Shown: positions 14,580 through 24,031, numbered from the stretch's first letter. The stretch: 48,973 nucleotides of DNA from Solidesulfovibrio fructosivorans JJ] (GCF_000179555.1 NZ_AECZ01000031.1:1-48973), one strand, 5' to 3'. The notes: generated by a model not told the origin, from the letters alone. Made by a program: numbers and translations.

Positions 14580-14817
14580 CGCCGCCTCCTTGGCTATGAA
14601 AGTGCCCGTACGTACGCCCAAAGAAGCCATGCTTCAAGGCGGAGGCGAGACCGGAGGGGACGCGGCTGAGGGCTCCGGTTACGAAAATGATACAAATCGG
14701 GATCGGAGTGAGAAAAATTTGCACACTGACCAAGGGGGGGAGATTGCGGACGGGTGGAGCGCCGTAAGGCCGGCGGCAGGGTGGCGCGGCCGGCTTACGA
14801 CCAGGGGGCGGCGTTTC

Positions 14818-14967
14818 CTAATGAAACAGCAAGGCTTTGTAGATGAAGCGCTCGTAGACGGAGCAGACGCGCTTGGCGCTGACGGTGGCCAGGCCGAAAT
14901 CCACAAGCCGGCAGTACATGTGCACGGGGTTGAGCCGATGTTGCAGGTAGTTTCGAAAGCGCTTCAT
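14818..14967 (-). CDS. 49-residue basic protein, unknown function
   Basis: The small frame begins with MKRFRNYLQHRLNPVHMYCR and continues with L-V-D-F-G-L, A-K-R-V-C-S-V-Y-E-R and ends I-Y-K-A-L-L-F-H. A GAGGTG site lies before the ATG. The composition (Arg/Lys/Tyr-rich with spaced hydrophobics and two cysteines) and the lack of an ambiguous start suggest a real gene. It may be an amphipathic membrane-associated peptide. It stands alone between the DUF1786 gene and a non-coding stretch. Confidence 0.55.
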   Translation of the reverse strand: MKRFRNYLQHRLNPVHMYCRLVDFGLATVSAKRVCSVYERFIYKALLFH

Positions 14968-15215
14968 GATGACACCTCGGATGGGGTGGAGCCCCCTGAC
15001 GCTTTTTCATAAGCAAGAAGCGTTCCTTTTTATTTTCTCCTCCCTCCTCCGGGGAGGCCTTCGCTGTTCTTATCGGACGATCGTGAAAAGGGCTTACCCT
15101 GCCGCGGAAAGAAATAACCATGCCGCTTCCGCCGCGAGGCCATGGGGCGGCTTGCTTGCGGTCCCATACGGCAGGAGGTATCCGTAAAGACGACTTTTTT
15201 GCCGGATGCTGGCTG

Positions 15216-15265
15216 ATCGGGCTCACCATTGCGAAACCTCAATGGTGCGATCCGGGAAGCCCGAT
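15216..15265 (+). other. Compound hairpin upstream of the acetyltransferase
   Basis: An outer stem ATCGGGCT/AGCCCGAT (15216-15223, 15258-15265) encloses an inner perfect stem CACCATTG/CAATGGTG (15224-15231, 15240-15247), with a 10-base bulge on one side. No T-run follows. It lies about 30 bases before the GNAT start, within the 331-base gap 14968-15298. In the rest of that gap I see only an orphan ribosome-binding-like aggaggt at 15175 with no start after it. A structured 5' leader is possible. Confidence 0.5.
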
Positions 15266-15298
15266 GGCTGCCCGACCCGTATAAAAATGCGCGACAGG

Positions 15299-15802
15299 AT
15301 GCGAATCAGACAGGCACGACCATCGGATGCCCATGTCTTGCCCACGGTCGAACGTTCGGCGGGTTCGGCCTTTCTCGTTTTGCCCGATCTGTCCTGGATC
15401 GCGCGGGACGATGTCCTGTCAACGGACCGCCATAGGGAGCTGATCGCCGACGGGCATTGCTGGGTAGCGGTCGACGAGCACGACGCGCCGGTCGGTTTTT
15501 TAAGCGCCGGACGGCTGGGGGACGGGCTCCACATCTGGGAGCTTGCCGTGGCGTTGGAGCTCCAGCGGCGCGGCATCGGCCGGGCGCTGCTCGATCGGGC
15601 CATCGAGGCGGCCAAAGCCCAAGGATTCTGGGCCATCACCTTGACGACCTTTCGGCATGTCGCCTGGAACCAGCCATTTTATGAAAAGATGGGCTTTCGG
15701 GTGATGGATCCCCCGCCGCGCGATCTGCAACGCATTCTCGACGAAGAAGCCGCCCATGGCCTGCCCATGGACAAACGATGCGCCATGGCACGGAAACCAT
15801 AG
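15299..15802 (+). CDS. GNAT family N-acetyltransferase
   Basis: The 167-residue protein opens I-R-Q-A-R-P-S-D-A and has the strand-turn L-A-V-A-L-E-L-Q-R-R-G-I-G-R-A-L-L, the acetyl-CoA pyrophosphate-binding motif, near residue 90. It continues with L-T-T-F-R-H-V-A-W-N-Q-P-F-Y-E-K-M-G-F. The family acetylates amines on small molecules or proteins; the substrate here cannot be read from sequence. The frame is open from 15206; ATG 15287 and ATG 15299 are both possible, neither with a strong ribosome-binding site, and the latter fits the family start. It is convergent with ferredoxin and shares a terminator with it. Confidence 0.85.
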   Translation: MRIRQARPSDAHVLPTVERSAGSAFLVLPDLSWIARDDVLSTDRHRELIADGHCWVAVDEHDAPVGFLSAGRLGDGLHIWELAVALELQRRGIGRALLDRAIEAAKAQGFWAITLTTFRHVAWNQPFYEKMGFRVMDPPPRDLQRILDEEAAHGLPMDKRCAMARKP

Positions 15803-15860
15803 CGAAAATTCGCGACAATCACTGGCGGAATCGGCGGAACTGATTGGCGCCGCCGGAAAT

Positions 15861-15896
15861 AAAAAAACCGCGCCGGTTTCCCGGCGCGGTTTTGCC
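15861..15896 (-). terminator. Bidirectional terminator between the acetyltransferase and ferredoxin
   Basis: The stem AAACCGCGCCGG pairs with CCGGCGCGGTTT around a four-base loop. It has a T7-plus tract on the minus strand and TTTT on the plus strand. It lies about 20 bases after the ferredoxin stop. Confidence 0.9.
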
Positions 15897-15914
15897 CGTG
15901 ACGGGCGAACGAAT

Positions 15915-16611
<697 letters not shown>

Positions 16612-18321
16612 ATGCTTCCCGAACCTTCCGACCTGCTGGAATCCCTTCCATCATACGCCGCCGTTCTTGATGCGGCGGGGGTTGTCGTCGCGGCCAACGC
16701 CTCCTGCCAGTCCCTGTTGCGGGAGATCGCCCCGGGCGAACCCGTGGGACGCGCCTTCACCGACTATTGCAACGCCCTTCTCCAGTCCTCGTCCGCCAAG
16801 GCCGTGCGCGAAGGCTTGGCCGCGGTGCTCAAGGGAAAAGCGCCCCGCTACGCCATGGACCTGTCCTACGGCAAGACGCAGTCCACAAGCTGGCGCTCCA
16901 TGGTCGTGACGCCGCTTACCGGAGCGCTGCCCGGCGCGCTGGTCATCCTCACGGACATCTCGCGGCAAAAGCAGCTCGAGGAGCACATCCTCCACGACGC
17001 CTTCCATGATACCCTGACCGGGCTTTTCAACCGGGCCCTGTTCCTCAACCGCCTGGATCAGGCCATAAAGCGCCTCAAACGCAATCCCGAGGCCCTCTAC
17101 GCGGTCGTCTATCTCGACATAGACCGCTTCAAGCTGGTCAACAAAACATTCGGCCACGTCACCGGCGACCGGTTGCTCATGGTCATCGCCAACCGGCTGC
17201 AAAAGCTTCTGCGCGACGTGGACACCCTGGCCCGTTTTGGCGGCGACGAGTTCGCCATCCTGGTGGAGGACGTGGCCGGCCTGGCCGACGCCAGCGCCAT
17301 GGCCGACAGCGTGCTGCGCCATCTGGCCGCGCCGTTTCGCCTCAAGAAACAGGAAATTTTCGTCACGTGCAGCATCGGCGTGGTGCTCGGCTCCGGGGCC
17401 TATGAACACCCCGACCAGGTGCTGCGCGATGCGGACAACGCCATGTACAGCTCCAAGGAGCACGGCGGCGACCACTACACCGTGTTCGACGCCGGCATGC
17501 GGGTGCTCACCCAGCGCCGCATGGAGATGGAGCTGGCCTTGCGCCATGCCCTGGAATCGGGCGAAATGACGGTCCACTACCAGCCCATCGTGTCGCTGAC
17601 GACAGGCGAGATCACCGGCGTCGAGGCGCTGGCCCGCTGGTTCCATCCCACCCAGGGGACGATCCCGCCAAGCGAATTCATTCCCATCGCCGAAGAAACC
17701 GGGTTGATAAACGATCTCGGAGCCCTGGTCCTGCGCCAGGCCTGCCGGCGCATGGTGGCCCTGGGCAAGGAAAACCCGGACGCCACACATTTGACGCTTT
17801 CCGTCAACATTTCCGGCCGCCAGTTCAAGCGGCCGGATTTCGTGGAGGAAGTGGCCGCCATCCTGACCGAAACCGACATAGACCCCTCGCTGGTCAAGCT
17901 CGAGCTGACCGAATCCGTGCTCATGGACAACGCCGACGAGGCGGTGGACACCATCAAGCGGCTCAAGGCCCTGTCGGTCAAAGTGGTCATCGACGACTTC
18001 GGCACGGGCTATTCCTCGTTGTCCTACATCCAGCGCTTCCCCTTCGACAGCCTCAAGGTGGACCGTTCGTTCGTGGGGAACATGAACGAGGCGGAACAAA
18101 ACATGGAGATCGTGCGCACGATCATCGCCATGGCGCACAAACTGGGCCTGGAGGTGGTGGCCGAAGGGGTGGAGCTGGCCGAGCACCGCACAGCCCTGTC
18201 GGACCTGCGCTGCGAAAGCGCCCAGGGATTCTACTTTTCCAAGCCCGTGGCCGGTGAGGAACTCGAGACGCTGGTACGCAAGAAATGGAATATCACTCCA
18301 CCCGCCGACGGTACGGTATAG
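16612..18321 (+). CDS. PAS-GGDEF-EAL cyclic di-GMP turnover protein
   Basis: The 569-residue soluble protein has an N-terminal PAS-like sensor (about 1-115), a GGDEF domain (about 125-285) and an EAL domain (about 300-560). The cyclase site reads R-F-G-G-D-E-F, intact, with an inhibitory R-x-x-D site (R-D-V-D) five residues before it. The phosphodiesterase side has E-A-L-A-R-W, N-I-S-G-R-Q-F, E-L-T-E-S, I-D-D-F-G-T-G-Y-S-S, L-K-V-D-R-S-F-V and E-G-V-E, all looking complete. It may therefore be bifunctional. ATG 16612 follows CCGAGGG; an upstream ATG at 16576 lacks a site. It could tie into motility, given the flagellar genes in the window. Confidence 0.93.
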   Translation: MLPEPSDLLESLPSYAAVLDAAGVVVAANASCQSLLREIAPGEPVGRAFTDYCNALLQSSSAKAVREGLAAVLKGKAPRYAMDLSYGKTQSTSWRSMVVTPLTGALPGALVILTDISRQKQLEEHILHDAFHDTLTGLFNRALFLNRLDQAIKRLKRNPEALYAVVYLDIDRFKLVNKTFGHVTGDRLLMVIANRLQKLLRDVDTLARFGGDEFAILVEDVAGLADASAMADSVLRHLAAPFRLKKQEIFVTCSIGVVLGSGAYEHPDQVLRDADNAMYSSKEHGGDHYTVFDAGMRVLTQRRMEMELALRHALESGEMTVHYQPIVSLTTGEITGVEALARWFHPTQGTIPPSEFIPIAEETGLINDLGALVLRQACRRMVALGKENPDATHLTLSVNISGRQFKRPDFVEEVAAILTETDIDPSLVKLELTESVLMDNADEAVDTIKRLKALSVKVVIDDFGTGYSSLSYIQRFPFDSLKVDRSFVGNMNEAEQNMEIVRTIIAMAHKLGLEVVAEGVELAEHRTALSDLRCESAQGFYFSKPVAGEELETLVRKKWNITPPADGTV

Positions 18322-18343
18322 ACGGAAATAAATGGAAAGCGAT

Positions 18344-18490
18344 GCGAGAGGGGAACCCTTTTTGAAAAAAGGGTTCCCCTCTCGCGCTCTCCCCTCCCAA
18401 AAACTTTTAACGGTGACAAGCTGTTATCGTTAAAAGTCTTTTGAAAGGGGGTCTGGGGGAAAACTTTTCTACAGAAAAGTTTCCCCCCGG
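18344..18490. repeat. Two-hairpin terminator repeat, copy T3 (inverted)
   Basis: Hairpin 2 lies first (18344-18385) and hairpin 1 second (18455-18488), so this copy is inverted relative to T2 and T4. Read on the minus strand it matches T4 almost base for base in the hairpins and in the cccctttcaaaagactttt and gttaaaagtttttggg joints. It lies directly after the GGDEF-EAL stop, in a convergent gap. Confidence 0.9.
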
Positions 18491-18510
18491 TCTCTTTTGC
18501 TAAAGGCACA

Positions 18511-18603
18511 AAAAAAGAGATTCGCCGTCGACGCAGGAGTTGCTTACACAACCGGTTCCGAAGCTTGCTTCGGGAACTCTTCCTATGACGTCTGGCGAAT
18601 CTC
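18511..18603 (-). terminator. Terminator-like long hairpin of the kinase operon
   Basis: On the minus strand GAGATTCGCC (18603-18594) pairs perfectly with GGCGAATCTC (18526-18517), followed at once by TTTTTT. The loop of 67 bases carries its own hairpin (18555-18577, GTTCCGAAGC pairing with a complement that has one bulged G). The terminator form suits the kinase operon ending at 18764, but the long structured loop is unusual and could belong to a small RNA. Confidence 0.65.
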
Positions 18604-18763
18604 GGAAAAGTGCGCCTCGATGCGCTTGGTATGGTTGTTGACTTTTATTTCTTTCAGCCCTCCGTTTCCGTTGCTCCCATATCGCTTGGAGAACCGCTCC
18701 CCTTACACCTTTCAAATAAGCATCCCCGCCCCGTTGTAAAGGGTCCGTCCGTATCGCGGGGCA
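18604..18763. other. AT-richer gap after the kinase gene
   Basis: The stretch is clearly less GC-rich than its neighbours. On the minus strand a frame without a start encodes R-F-S-K-R-Y-G-S-N-G-N-G-G-L-K-E and then N-N-H-T-K-R-I-E-A-H-F-S-E-I-R-Q-T-S, ending inside the hairpin at 18594. It reads like the tail of a protein and could be a gene remnant, or part of a structured RNA. I cannot name it. Confidence 0.3.
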
Positions 18764-21223
18764 TCATTTCCGGGCCAAAAGCGCCTCAATGGCGGCCAGC
18801 AGTTTTTCGGGGTCGAGGGGCTTGGGCAGCACCGCGTCGGCGGCGCCTAGCGGCGCGTCGCCGTGGCCGGTGATGACCAGGATGGGAATGGCGGCCAGCC
18901 GTGGATCCCGGCGCAAGGCCTCCATGGCCGCCCGGCCGTCCATCCCCGGCATGGCCATGTCCATGGTGATGACGCTCGGGCGCAGCTTTTCCGCCGCGGC
19001 CAGGGCCGATTCGCCGTCGTGGGCGGCGGCCACCCGGTAGCCCTCCCCTTCCAGAAACTGGATGAGAAACGAGGACACGGCCGGATCGTCGTCGACCACG
19101 AGCACGAGCGGCTTTTCCCGCCGCCGTGCTTTGGACGCGGGCGGCGCGGCGCTCGCCGCTCCAGGCGTGACGGCGGGCAGTTCGAAAACAAAGGCCGCCC
19201 CGCGCGCCGGGGCCGGCTCCACCCAGATGCTCCCGCCGTAATGGGTCACGATCTCCCGGCAGATGGCCAGCCCCAAGCCCGTGCCCTTGGCCGGGGCCGA
19301 ACCTTCGGGATCGCGCCGGACCTGGCGGAACTTGTCGAAAATGCGTTCCCGGTCCTCCGGGGCGATGCCGGGCCCCGTGTCGCGCACCGTCACCCGGGCC
19401 ACCCCGGGACACGGCGCGTCGAGGCTCACCGTGACCGCGCCCACGGCGGTGAATTTGGCCGCGTTGCCGATGAGGTTCAGGAGCACCTGCTCCAGCCGGT
19501 CCGGATCGGCCACCACCACGGGCGAGGCCTCCGGCAGCAGCGATTCCAGGTCCACTTCCGGCCGGGAAGCGAAAAGCCCGGACACGGCGGCCAGGGTGTT
19601 TTTGACCACCTCGGCCAGCTCAACCGGGCGGTCGCGCCACTCCATGCGCCCGGACTCGATACGGGACAGGTCGAGGAAGTCGTTTAAAAGCCGGGCCAGA
19701 CGCTCCCCCTCGACCGAGAGCACGCGCAGGTTCTCGATGATACGCCCGCCGCGCTTGGCCAGGACCGGATCATCGGCGGCCAGGGGCAGAAAAAAGCGGG
19801 AGAAATCCCGATCGATGAGCTTGGAAAAACCCAGAAGCGAGGTCAGCGGCGTGCGCAGTTCATGGGAAACCGAGGAGAGGAAGGCGCTTTTGATGGCGTC
19901 CATATCGCGCAGCCGCTCATTGGCTTCCGTCAGCTCCCGGGCCTTCGCCGTCAAATCGCTCGTGCGCTCGATAACGAGTCGCTCGAGGTTCCGGGTGAGG
20001 CGTTCGAGATGCTCCCCGGCCCGGCAGCGCTCGGTGTCGTCGCGCACCACGACCATGAAGCCGGCCGGCACGCCCCGCGCGTCGTAGATGCCCGAGGCCC
20101 GGGCGACATAGTGGCGGGACTCGTCGCTTCCGGTGAGGGTGAAGGAAAATTCGTGGCTGCGGCTCAGCGAAATGGCGTCGAGCCCCCGGGCCAGCGCCCC
20201 GAGGTCCACGCCGCGCTCCACATGCACCTCACGGATGTCCCTGCCGACAAGGACCGCGCCGCAGATGCCGAAAATGTCCTCGGCCGCCGGGTTGACGTAG
20301 GTTATGCGCCACTGCTCGTCGGCGGCGACGACGCCCGTTTCGGCGCTGCGCAACAGGTTGTCGAGAAAGAGGGTCTTTTCGTCCAGGCTGTCGCCCACCT
20401 GCCGCAGCGCCCGGCTTTTCTCGTCCAGGGCCGACTTGAGGCTGCGCACATAGCGGCTTTCGAGCCCTCGCACGATATCCGACTGGGTAACAAGCCCGAG
20501 CACCCGGCGGTCGTCGTCGACCACCACCAGCCGGCGCATGCGGCGTTTTTTCATGAGCATGGCCGCTTCGAACACGGGCTGGTCGGCCTCCACGCACACC
20601 ACGGGACAGCTCATGATGTCGTAGAGCGTCAGCCGGCCAAGCCGGGGATTGTCGGCCAAAAGGCGGACCACGTCGCGCTCGGTGATGATCCCGGCCGGAC
20701 GATCCTCGCGGGCCACGACCAGACAGGAGATGGACCGCGAGGCCATGCGGCGCACGGCCTCGCGCACGGAAATGTTCCCCGGCGCGGTCACCACGTCGCG
20801 GGTCATGATGTCGGCCACGCACTTGGCGCCGGTGAGGCCCTCATGCTCGAGCCCCGCCACCAAATCCGACTGGGTGAGCACGCCGCCGGCCTTGCCGGCC
20901 GCGTCCACCATGACCAGATGGCGCAGGTGTTTCTGGGCCATCAGGTGGTAGGCTTCGACCAGCATGGTGTCCGCCGGCACGGTGATGACCGGCGCGGTCA
21001 TGACGTCGCCCACGGGGCGCTCCGGAAAGTCCAGCCCCCGGTGGGCCGCCGCCCACAGGATGTCGCGCTCGGTGACGATGCCGACGGGCGCGCCGTCTTC
21101 GGTGGCGACGAGGCAGGAAATGCCTCGGTCGCGCATGACGGCCAGGGCCGAGCGCATGGTCTCGGCCGGAGAAATGGCGATGACGTCGGAAGAGACGATT
21201 TCGGCCAGGCGTCTGTCGCCCAT
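18764..21223 (-). CDS. Four-CBS/PAS hybrid sensor histidine kinase
   Basis: The 819-residue soluble protein has four CBS motifs (about 8-56, 73-122, 136-186, 202-250) forming two Bateman modules. A PAS domain (about 285-395) and a coiled coil follow. The HisKA box is S-H-E-L-R-T-P-L, and the ATPase has N-L-I-G-N-A-A-K-F, D-T-G-P-G-I and G-T-G-L-G-L-A-I. The C-terminal receiver carries the phospho-acceptor in M-D-M-A-M-P-G-M-D-G. CBS pairs usually bind adenine nucleotides, so it may sense energy or ligand state in the cytoplasm. It has no membrane segment. GAGGAGG precedes the ATG. It is last in the run HDOD-NtrC-kinase. Confidence 0.93.
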   Translation of the reverse strand: MGDRRLAEIVSSDVIAISPAETMRSALAVMRDRGISCLVATEDGAPVGIVTERDILWAAAHRGLDFPERPVGDVMTAPVITVPADTMLVEAYHLMAQKHLRHLVMVDAAGKAGGVLTQSDLVAGLEHEGLTGAKCVADIMTRDVVTAPGNISVREAVRRMASRSISCLVVAREDRPAGIITERDVVRLLADNPRLGRLTLYDIMSCPVVCVEADQPVFEAAMLMKKRRMRRLVVVDDDRRVLGLVTQSDIVRGLESRYVRSLKSALDEKSRALRQVGDSLDEKTLFLDNLLRSAETGVVAADEQWRITYVNPAAEDIFGICGAVLVGRDIREVHVERGVDLGALARGLDAISLSRSHEFSFTLTGSDESRHYVARASGIYDARGVPAGFMVVVRDDTERCRAGEHLERLTRNLERLVIERTSDLTAKARELTEANERLRDMDAIKSAFLSSVSHELRTPLTSLLGFSKLIDRDFSRFFLPLAADDPVLAKRGGRIIENLRVLSVEGERLARLLNDFLDLSRIESGRMEWRDRPVELAEVVKNTLAAVSGLFASRPEVDLESLLPEASPVVVADPDRLEQVLLNLIGNAAKFTAVGAVTVSLDAPCPGVARVTVRDTGPGIAPEDRERIFDKFRQVRRDPEGSAPAKGTGLGLAICREIVTHYGGSIWVEPAPARGAAFVFELPAVTPGAASAAPPASKARRREKPLVLVVDDDPAVSSFLIQFLEGEGYRVAAAHDGESALAAAEKLRPSVITMDMAMPGMDGRAAMEALRRDPRLAAIPILVITGHGDAPLGAADAVLPKPLDPEKLLAAIEALLARK

Positions 21224-21312
21224 GAAACCTCCTCGGGCAGCGTACGCGACGCGGTGGAAGCAAGCAGTGGGGCGATGCCCGATTTTCGCCGTCGCGGCAA
21301 GGCCGAAAACGG

Positions 21313-22719
21313 TCAGGAAGCCGGAGAGGCGGCGTAATCGGCCGTCCCGATGCGATGCTTTTGTATCTTATTCCACAGGTTTTTGGGGCTCACCCCCAAA
21401 AGCCTGGCCGCGTCTTTCTGGGAGCCGCCGGTTTTTCGCAGCGCGGCCACGATCATGCCGCGCTCCATGTCCTGAAGCGTCTGGCGCAGGTTGCCGATCC
21501 GGTCGGCGGGAGCCTGCTCCCGCGCTTCCTCGGGCGGACGGAGGGGCGCTCCGTCCAGGGCCCGGGATATCTCCGCCGCGGTCAGCACATCCCCGGAACT
21601 GAGGATGGCCGCCCGCTCCAAAACGTTGGACAGTTGGCGGACGTTGCCTGGCCAGTCGCAGGCGTACAGGAGCTGCATGCCCTCGCGGGAGACGCCGCGC
21701 AAATTGACGCCCACGCGCGGGTTGATGCGCTCCAAAAAATGTCCGACCAGAAGCGGCAGGTCCTCCTTGCGGTCGCGAAGCGGCGGCAGGGGAATGGCGG
21801 CCACGCTCAGGCGGTAGTAGAGATCGGCCCGGAATTTCTTTTCGGCGACCAGGGTCGGCAAATCCTGGTTTGTGGCGGCGATGATGCGGATGTCGATGTC
21901 GATGGGCCGCGAACCGCCCACGCGCTCGATCTGCTTTTGCTCCACGGCGCGCAGCAGCTTGGGCTGGAGGAAAAGCGGCATGTCCCCGATTTCGTCGAGC
22001 ATGATGGTGCCGCCGTGGGCCAGCTCGAATCTGCCCTTTTTAAGCGCCACCGCGCCGGTGAACGCGCCCTTCTCATGGCCGAACAACTCCGATTCCAGCA
22101 GGTTCTCCGGGATGGCGGCGCAATTGACCTTGATGAAAGGCGCATCGGCCCGCAGGCTGAGCGCCTGGACCGCGTCGGCCACCACCTCCTTGCCCGCGCC
22201 GGATTCGCCGGTGATGAGCACCGTGGAATCGAGCGGGGCCACCCGGCGCACCATGTCCACCACGTCCCGCATGGCCGGCGACTGGCCCACGATGACCGGT
22301 CCGCGCCCGGCGGCCATGGCCGACTTGAGGCGGGCAAGCTCCGCCACCAGTCCCCGGCGCTCCAGGGCCCGGCGGATGACGACCTCCATTTCGGCCAGGG
22401 AAAAGGGCTTGGTGAAAAAGTCGTAGGCCCCGAGCCGGACCGCGTCCAAGGCCTTTTCCCGCGCCGAATAGCCGGTCATGACGATGACCTCGCTTTGGGG
22501 GCTGGCCTCCTTGATTCTGGAAAGGCCCTCGATGCCGTCCATGCCGGGCAGCATGACGTCGGTGATGACGAGGTCGAAAGCCTCGGCCCGGGCCCGGGCC
22601 ACGCCCTCCTCGGCCGAGCCCACGCCGACCGGATCGTAGCCCTTGGAGGAAAGCGCCTCCAACAGCATGGCCCGAAAGGCCGCATCGTCCTCGATGACCA
22701 GAATACGCGCAGACATCAC
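21313..22719 (-). CDS. NtrC-type sigma-54-dependent response regulator
   Basis: The 468-residue protein has a receiver (phospho-site in V-I-T-D-V-M-L-P-G-M-D), a sigma-54-activating AAA+ domain and a Fis-type helix-turn-helix at the end (S-Q-K-D-A-A-R-L-L-G-V). The AAA+ domain has Walker A G-E-S-G-A-G-K-E, the G-A-F-T-G-A loop that contacts sigma-54, and Walker B M-L-D-E-I-G-D-M. It is probably the partner of the hybrid kinase encoded next (89-base gap), passing phosphate to a sigma-54 promoter. The flagellin promoter in this window is one conceivable target, but nothing here proves it. It follows the HDOD gene by 28 bases. Confidence 0.95.
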   Translation of the reverse strand: MMSARILVIEDDAAFRAMLLEALSSKGYDPVGVGSAEEGVARARAEAFDLVITDVMLPGMDGIEGLSRIKEASPQSEVIVMTGYSAREKALDAVRLGAYDFFTKPFSLAEMEVVIRRALERRGLVAELARLKSAMAAGRGPVIVGQSPAMRDVVDMVRRVAPLDSTVLITGESGAGKEVVADAVQALSLRADAPFIKVNCAAIPENLLESELFGHEKGAFTGAVALKKGRFELAHGGTIMLDEIGDMPLFLQPKLLRAVEQKQIERVGGSRPIDIDIRIIAATNQDLPTLVAEKKFRADLYYRLSVAAIPLPPLRDRKEDLPLLVGHFLERINPRVGVNLRGVSREGMQLLYACDWPGNVRQLSNVLERAAILSSGDVLTAAEISRALDGAPLRPPEEAREQAPADRIGNLRQTLQDMERGMIVAALRKTGGSQKDAARLLGVSPKNLWNKIQKHRIGTADYAASPAS

Positions 22720-22747
22720 CGCTCCAACTCGTCTTGCCGCCGGGCGC

Positions 22748-24031
22748 TCATGGCGGCCCTTCCCTGTCCGGGAAAAAACTGTGCATGGTTTCGGCCAGGC
22801 GCGCCTCCATGGCCGGCACCAGCCGGGCGAGCCCCTCGCCGGTCAACCCCAGGGCCTGCCAAGCGGCCGGATTAAGCGGCGGCGCATGGCGGTTGCCGCT
22901 GGCCCCCCAGCCCATGGCCGTGGCCACACAGTCGGCCAGATGGATCACGGCCGGCTCGTCGATAAAAAGCGGCTCGTCGAGATCGTGGTGGTAGCGGACC
23001 ATCTTTTCCAGATTGGCCGGAAACTGCCATTTCTGCAGCAGATGACCGCCGAGGACGGCGTGGTCGAAGCCGAGCAGGTCGCGTTCGGCGCGGTACAGGG
23101 GGTCTCTGTCGGCGGCGGCCTGGCGCATGGCGGCGGCCATGTGGGTCGAAGCCTGCTTGAAGAAGATGATGCGGCCGATATCGTGGAGCAGCCCGGCCAC
23201 GAAGGCCGTCTCGGGATTGCCCCGGGACGTGGCGGCGGCAATGGCCTGGGCGGCGGCGGCGCAGCCCACGCTGTGCTCCCAGAACACGCGCATGTTGACC
23301 CAGTGGGGGGGGATGTCCTGGAAAAGCGGCAACACGGACACGCCCAGGGCGAGTGTGGCGAGCTGGCGCGCGCCGACCACCATCACGGCCCGGGACAGGC
23401 TGTCCACCTTGGCCGGGAAACGGCCGCGCACGGCCCGCAGGGTGCGGGCGTAAAAAGAACTGTTGACCAGGCGCAAAAGCTTGGCGGCCAGACTCGGGTC
23501 GTGGCGGATGCTCTCGGCCGCGTCCTCGACGGTGCTTTTGGGATCGCGCAGCACGTCGTTTATGCGCAGGTAGACTTCCGGGGGCGAAACGAGCTGGGGC
23601 TCGTCGCGCAAAAGCGTTTCGGGGGAGGACAGCGGCGGCGGAACCTCTTCCGGGCGTCCCGGCACGGCGCCTTCCTGGCCGGCGGCCTGGGCGTCCCCGG
23701 CGAGGCGGCGGCGGGTTTCCCGCTCCAGGGCCAGACGCCACAGCACTTCCCCGGCCTCGTGTTCGCGGTCGAGCCGGCAAAGCCGTTCCCGCACCACGGC
23801 CACGGCGGCCTCCTCGGCGGCGTCGGCGCCCTCGCCCCGGCCCTCGGCCACGGGCGGCGGCGGGGCTTCGTCGGCCACGGATACGGCGTTTAAGTTCCAG
23901 GCCTGCAGGGATTTCAGATGGCCATGATCAAGGGTCGTTCCCTTGGGCATGAGGAAACGCCCGCCGGGTGTGAGCACATCCTCGGCCAGGATCATGCCCT
24001 CCCGCAATTCGGAAACGTTGCGTCTGACCAA
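22748..24031 (-). CDS. HDOD domain signalling protein
   Basis: The 427-residue protein opens with V-S-E-L-R-E-G-M-I-L-A-E-D-V, a module common before HD/HDOD domains, then a Glu/Ala-rich linker. An HDOD domain from about residue 180 follows (V-L-R-D-P-K-S-T...L-L-R-L-V-N-S-S-F-Y). The domain keeps G-L-L-H-D-I-G-R and Y-H-H, but HDOD proteins are often inactive relatives of HD phosphodiesterases. The start is TTG at 24031, with GGGGGG before it; ATG 23995 would cut into the first module. It is the first gene of the operon with the NtrC regulator and the hybrid kinase, so it may feed a signal into them. Confidence 0.88.
   Translation of the reverse strand: MVRRNVSELREGMILAEDVLTPGGRFLMPKGTTLDHGHLKSLQAWNLNAVSVADEAPPPPVAEGRGEGADAAEEAAVAVVRERLCRLDREHEAGEVLWRLALERETRRRLAGDAQAAGQEGAVPGRPEEVPPPLSSPETLLRDEPQLVSPPEVYLRINDVLRDPKSTVEDAAESIRHDPSLAAKLLRLVNSSFYARTLRAVRGRFPAKVDSLSRAVMVVGARQLATLALGVSVLPLFQDIPPHWVNMRVFWEHSVGCAAAAQAIAAATSRGNPETAFVAGLLHDIGRIIFFKQASTHMAAAMRQAAADRDPLYRAERDLLGFDHAVLGGHLLQKWQFPANLEKMVRYHHDLDEPLFIDEPAVIHLADCVATAMGWGASGNRHAPPLNPAAWQALGLTGEGLARLVPAMEARLAETMHSFFPDREGPP

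Noticed and set aside
13305-14669. A 454-codon plus-strand frame opposite the DUF1786 gene
   Set aside because: It starts in a repeat and mirrors a well-supported gene with ribosome-binding site and family motifs.
15003-15215. A possible riboswitch before the acetyltransferase
   Set aside because: I compared the stretch by eye with the cyclic di-GMP and cobalamin patterns and saw no conserved core; only the hairpin at 15216-15265 is kept.
18497-18739. An 80-codon plus-strand frame after repeat T3
   Set aside because: It crosses the long hairpin, has no ribosome-binding site and no protein-like pattern.
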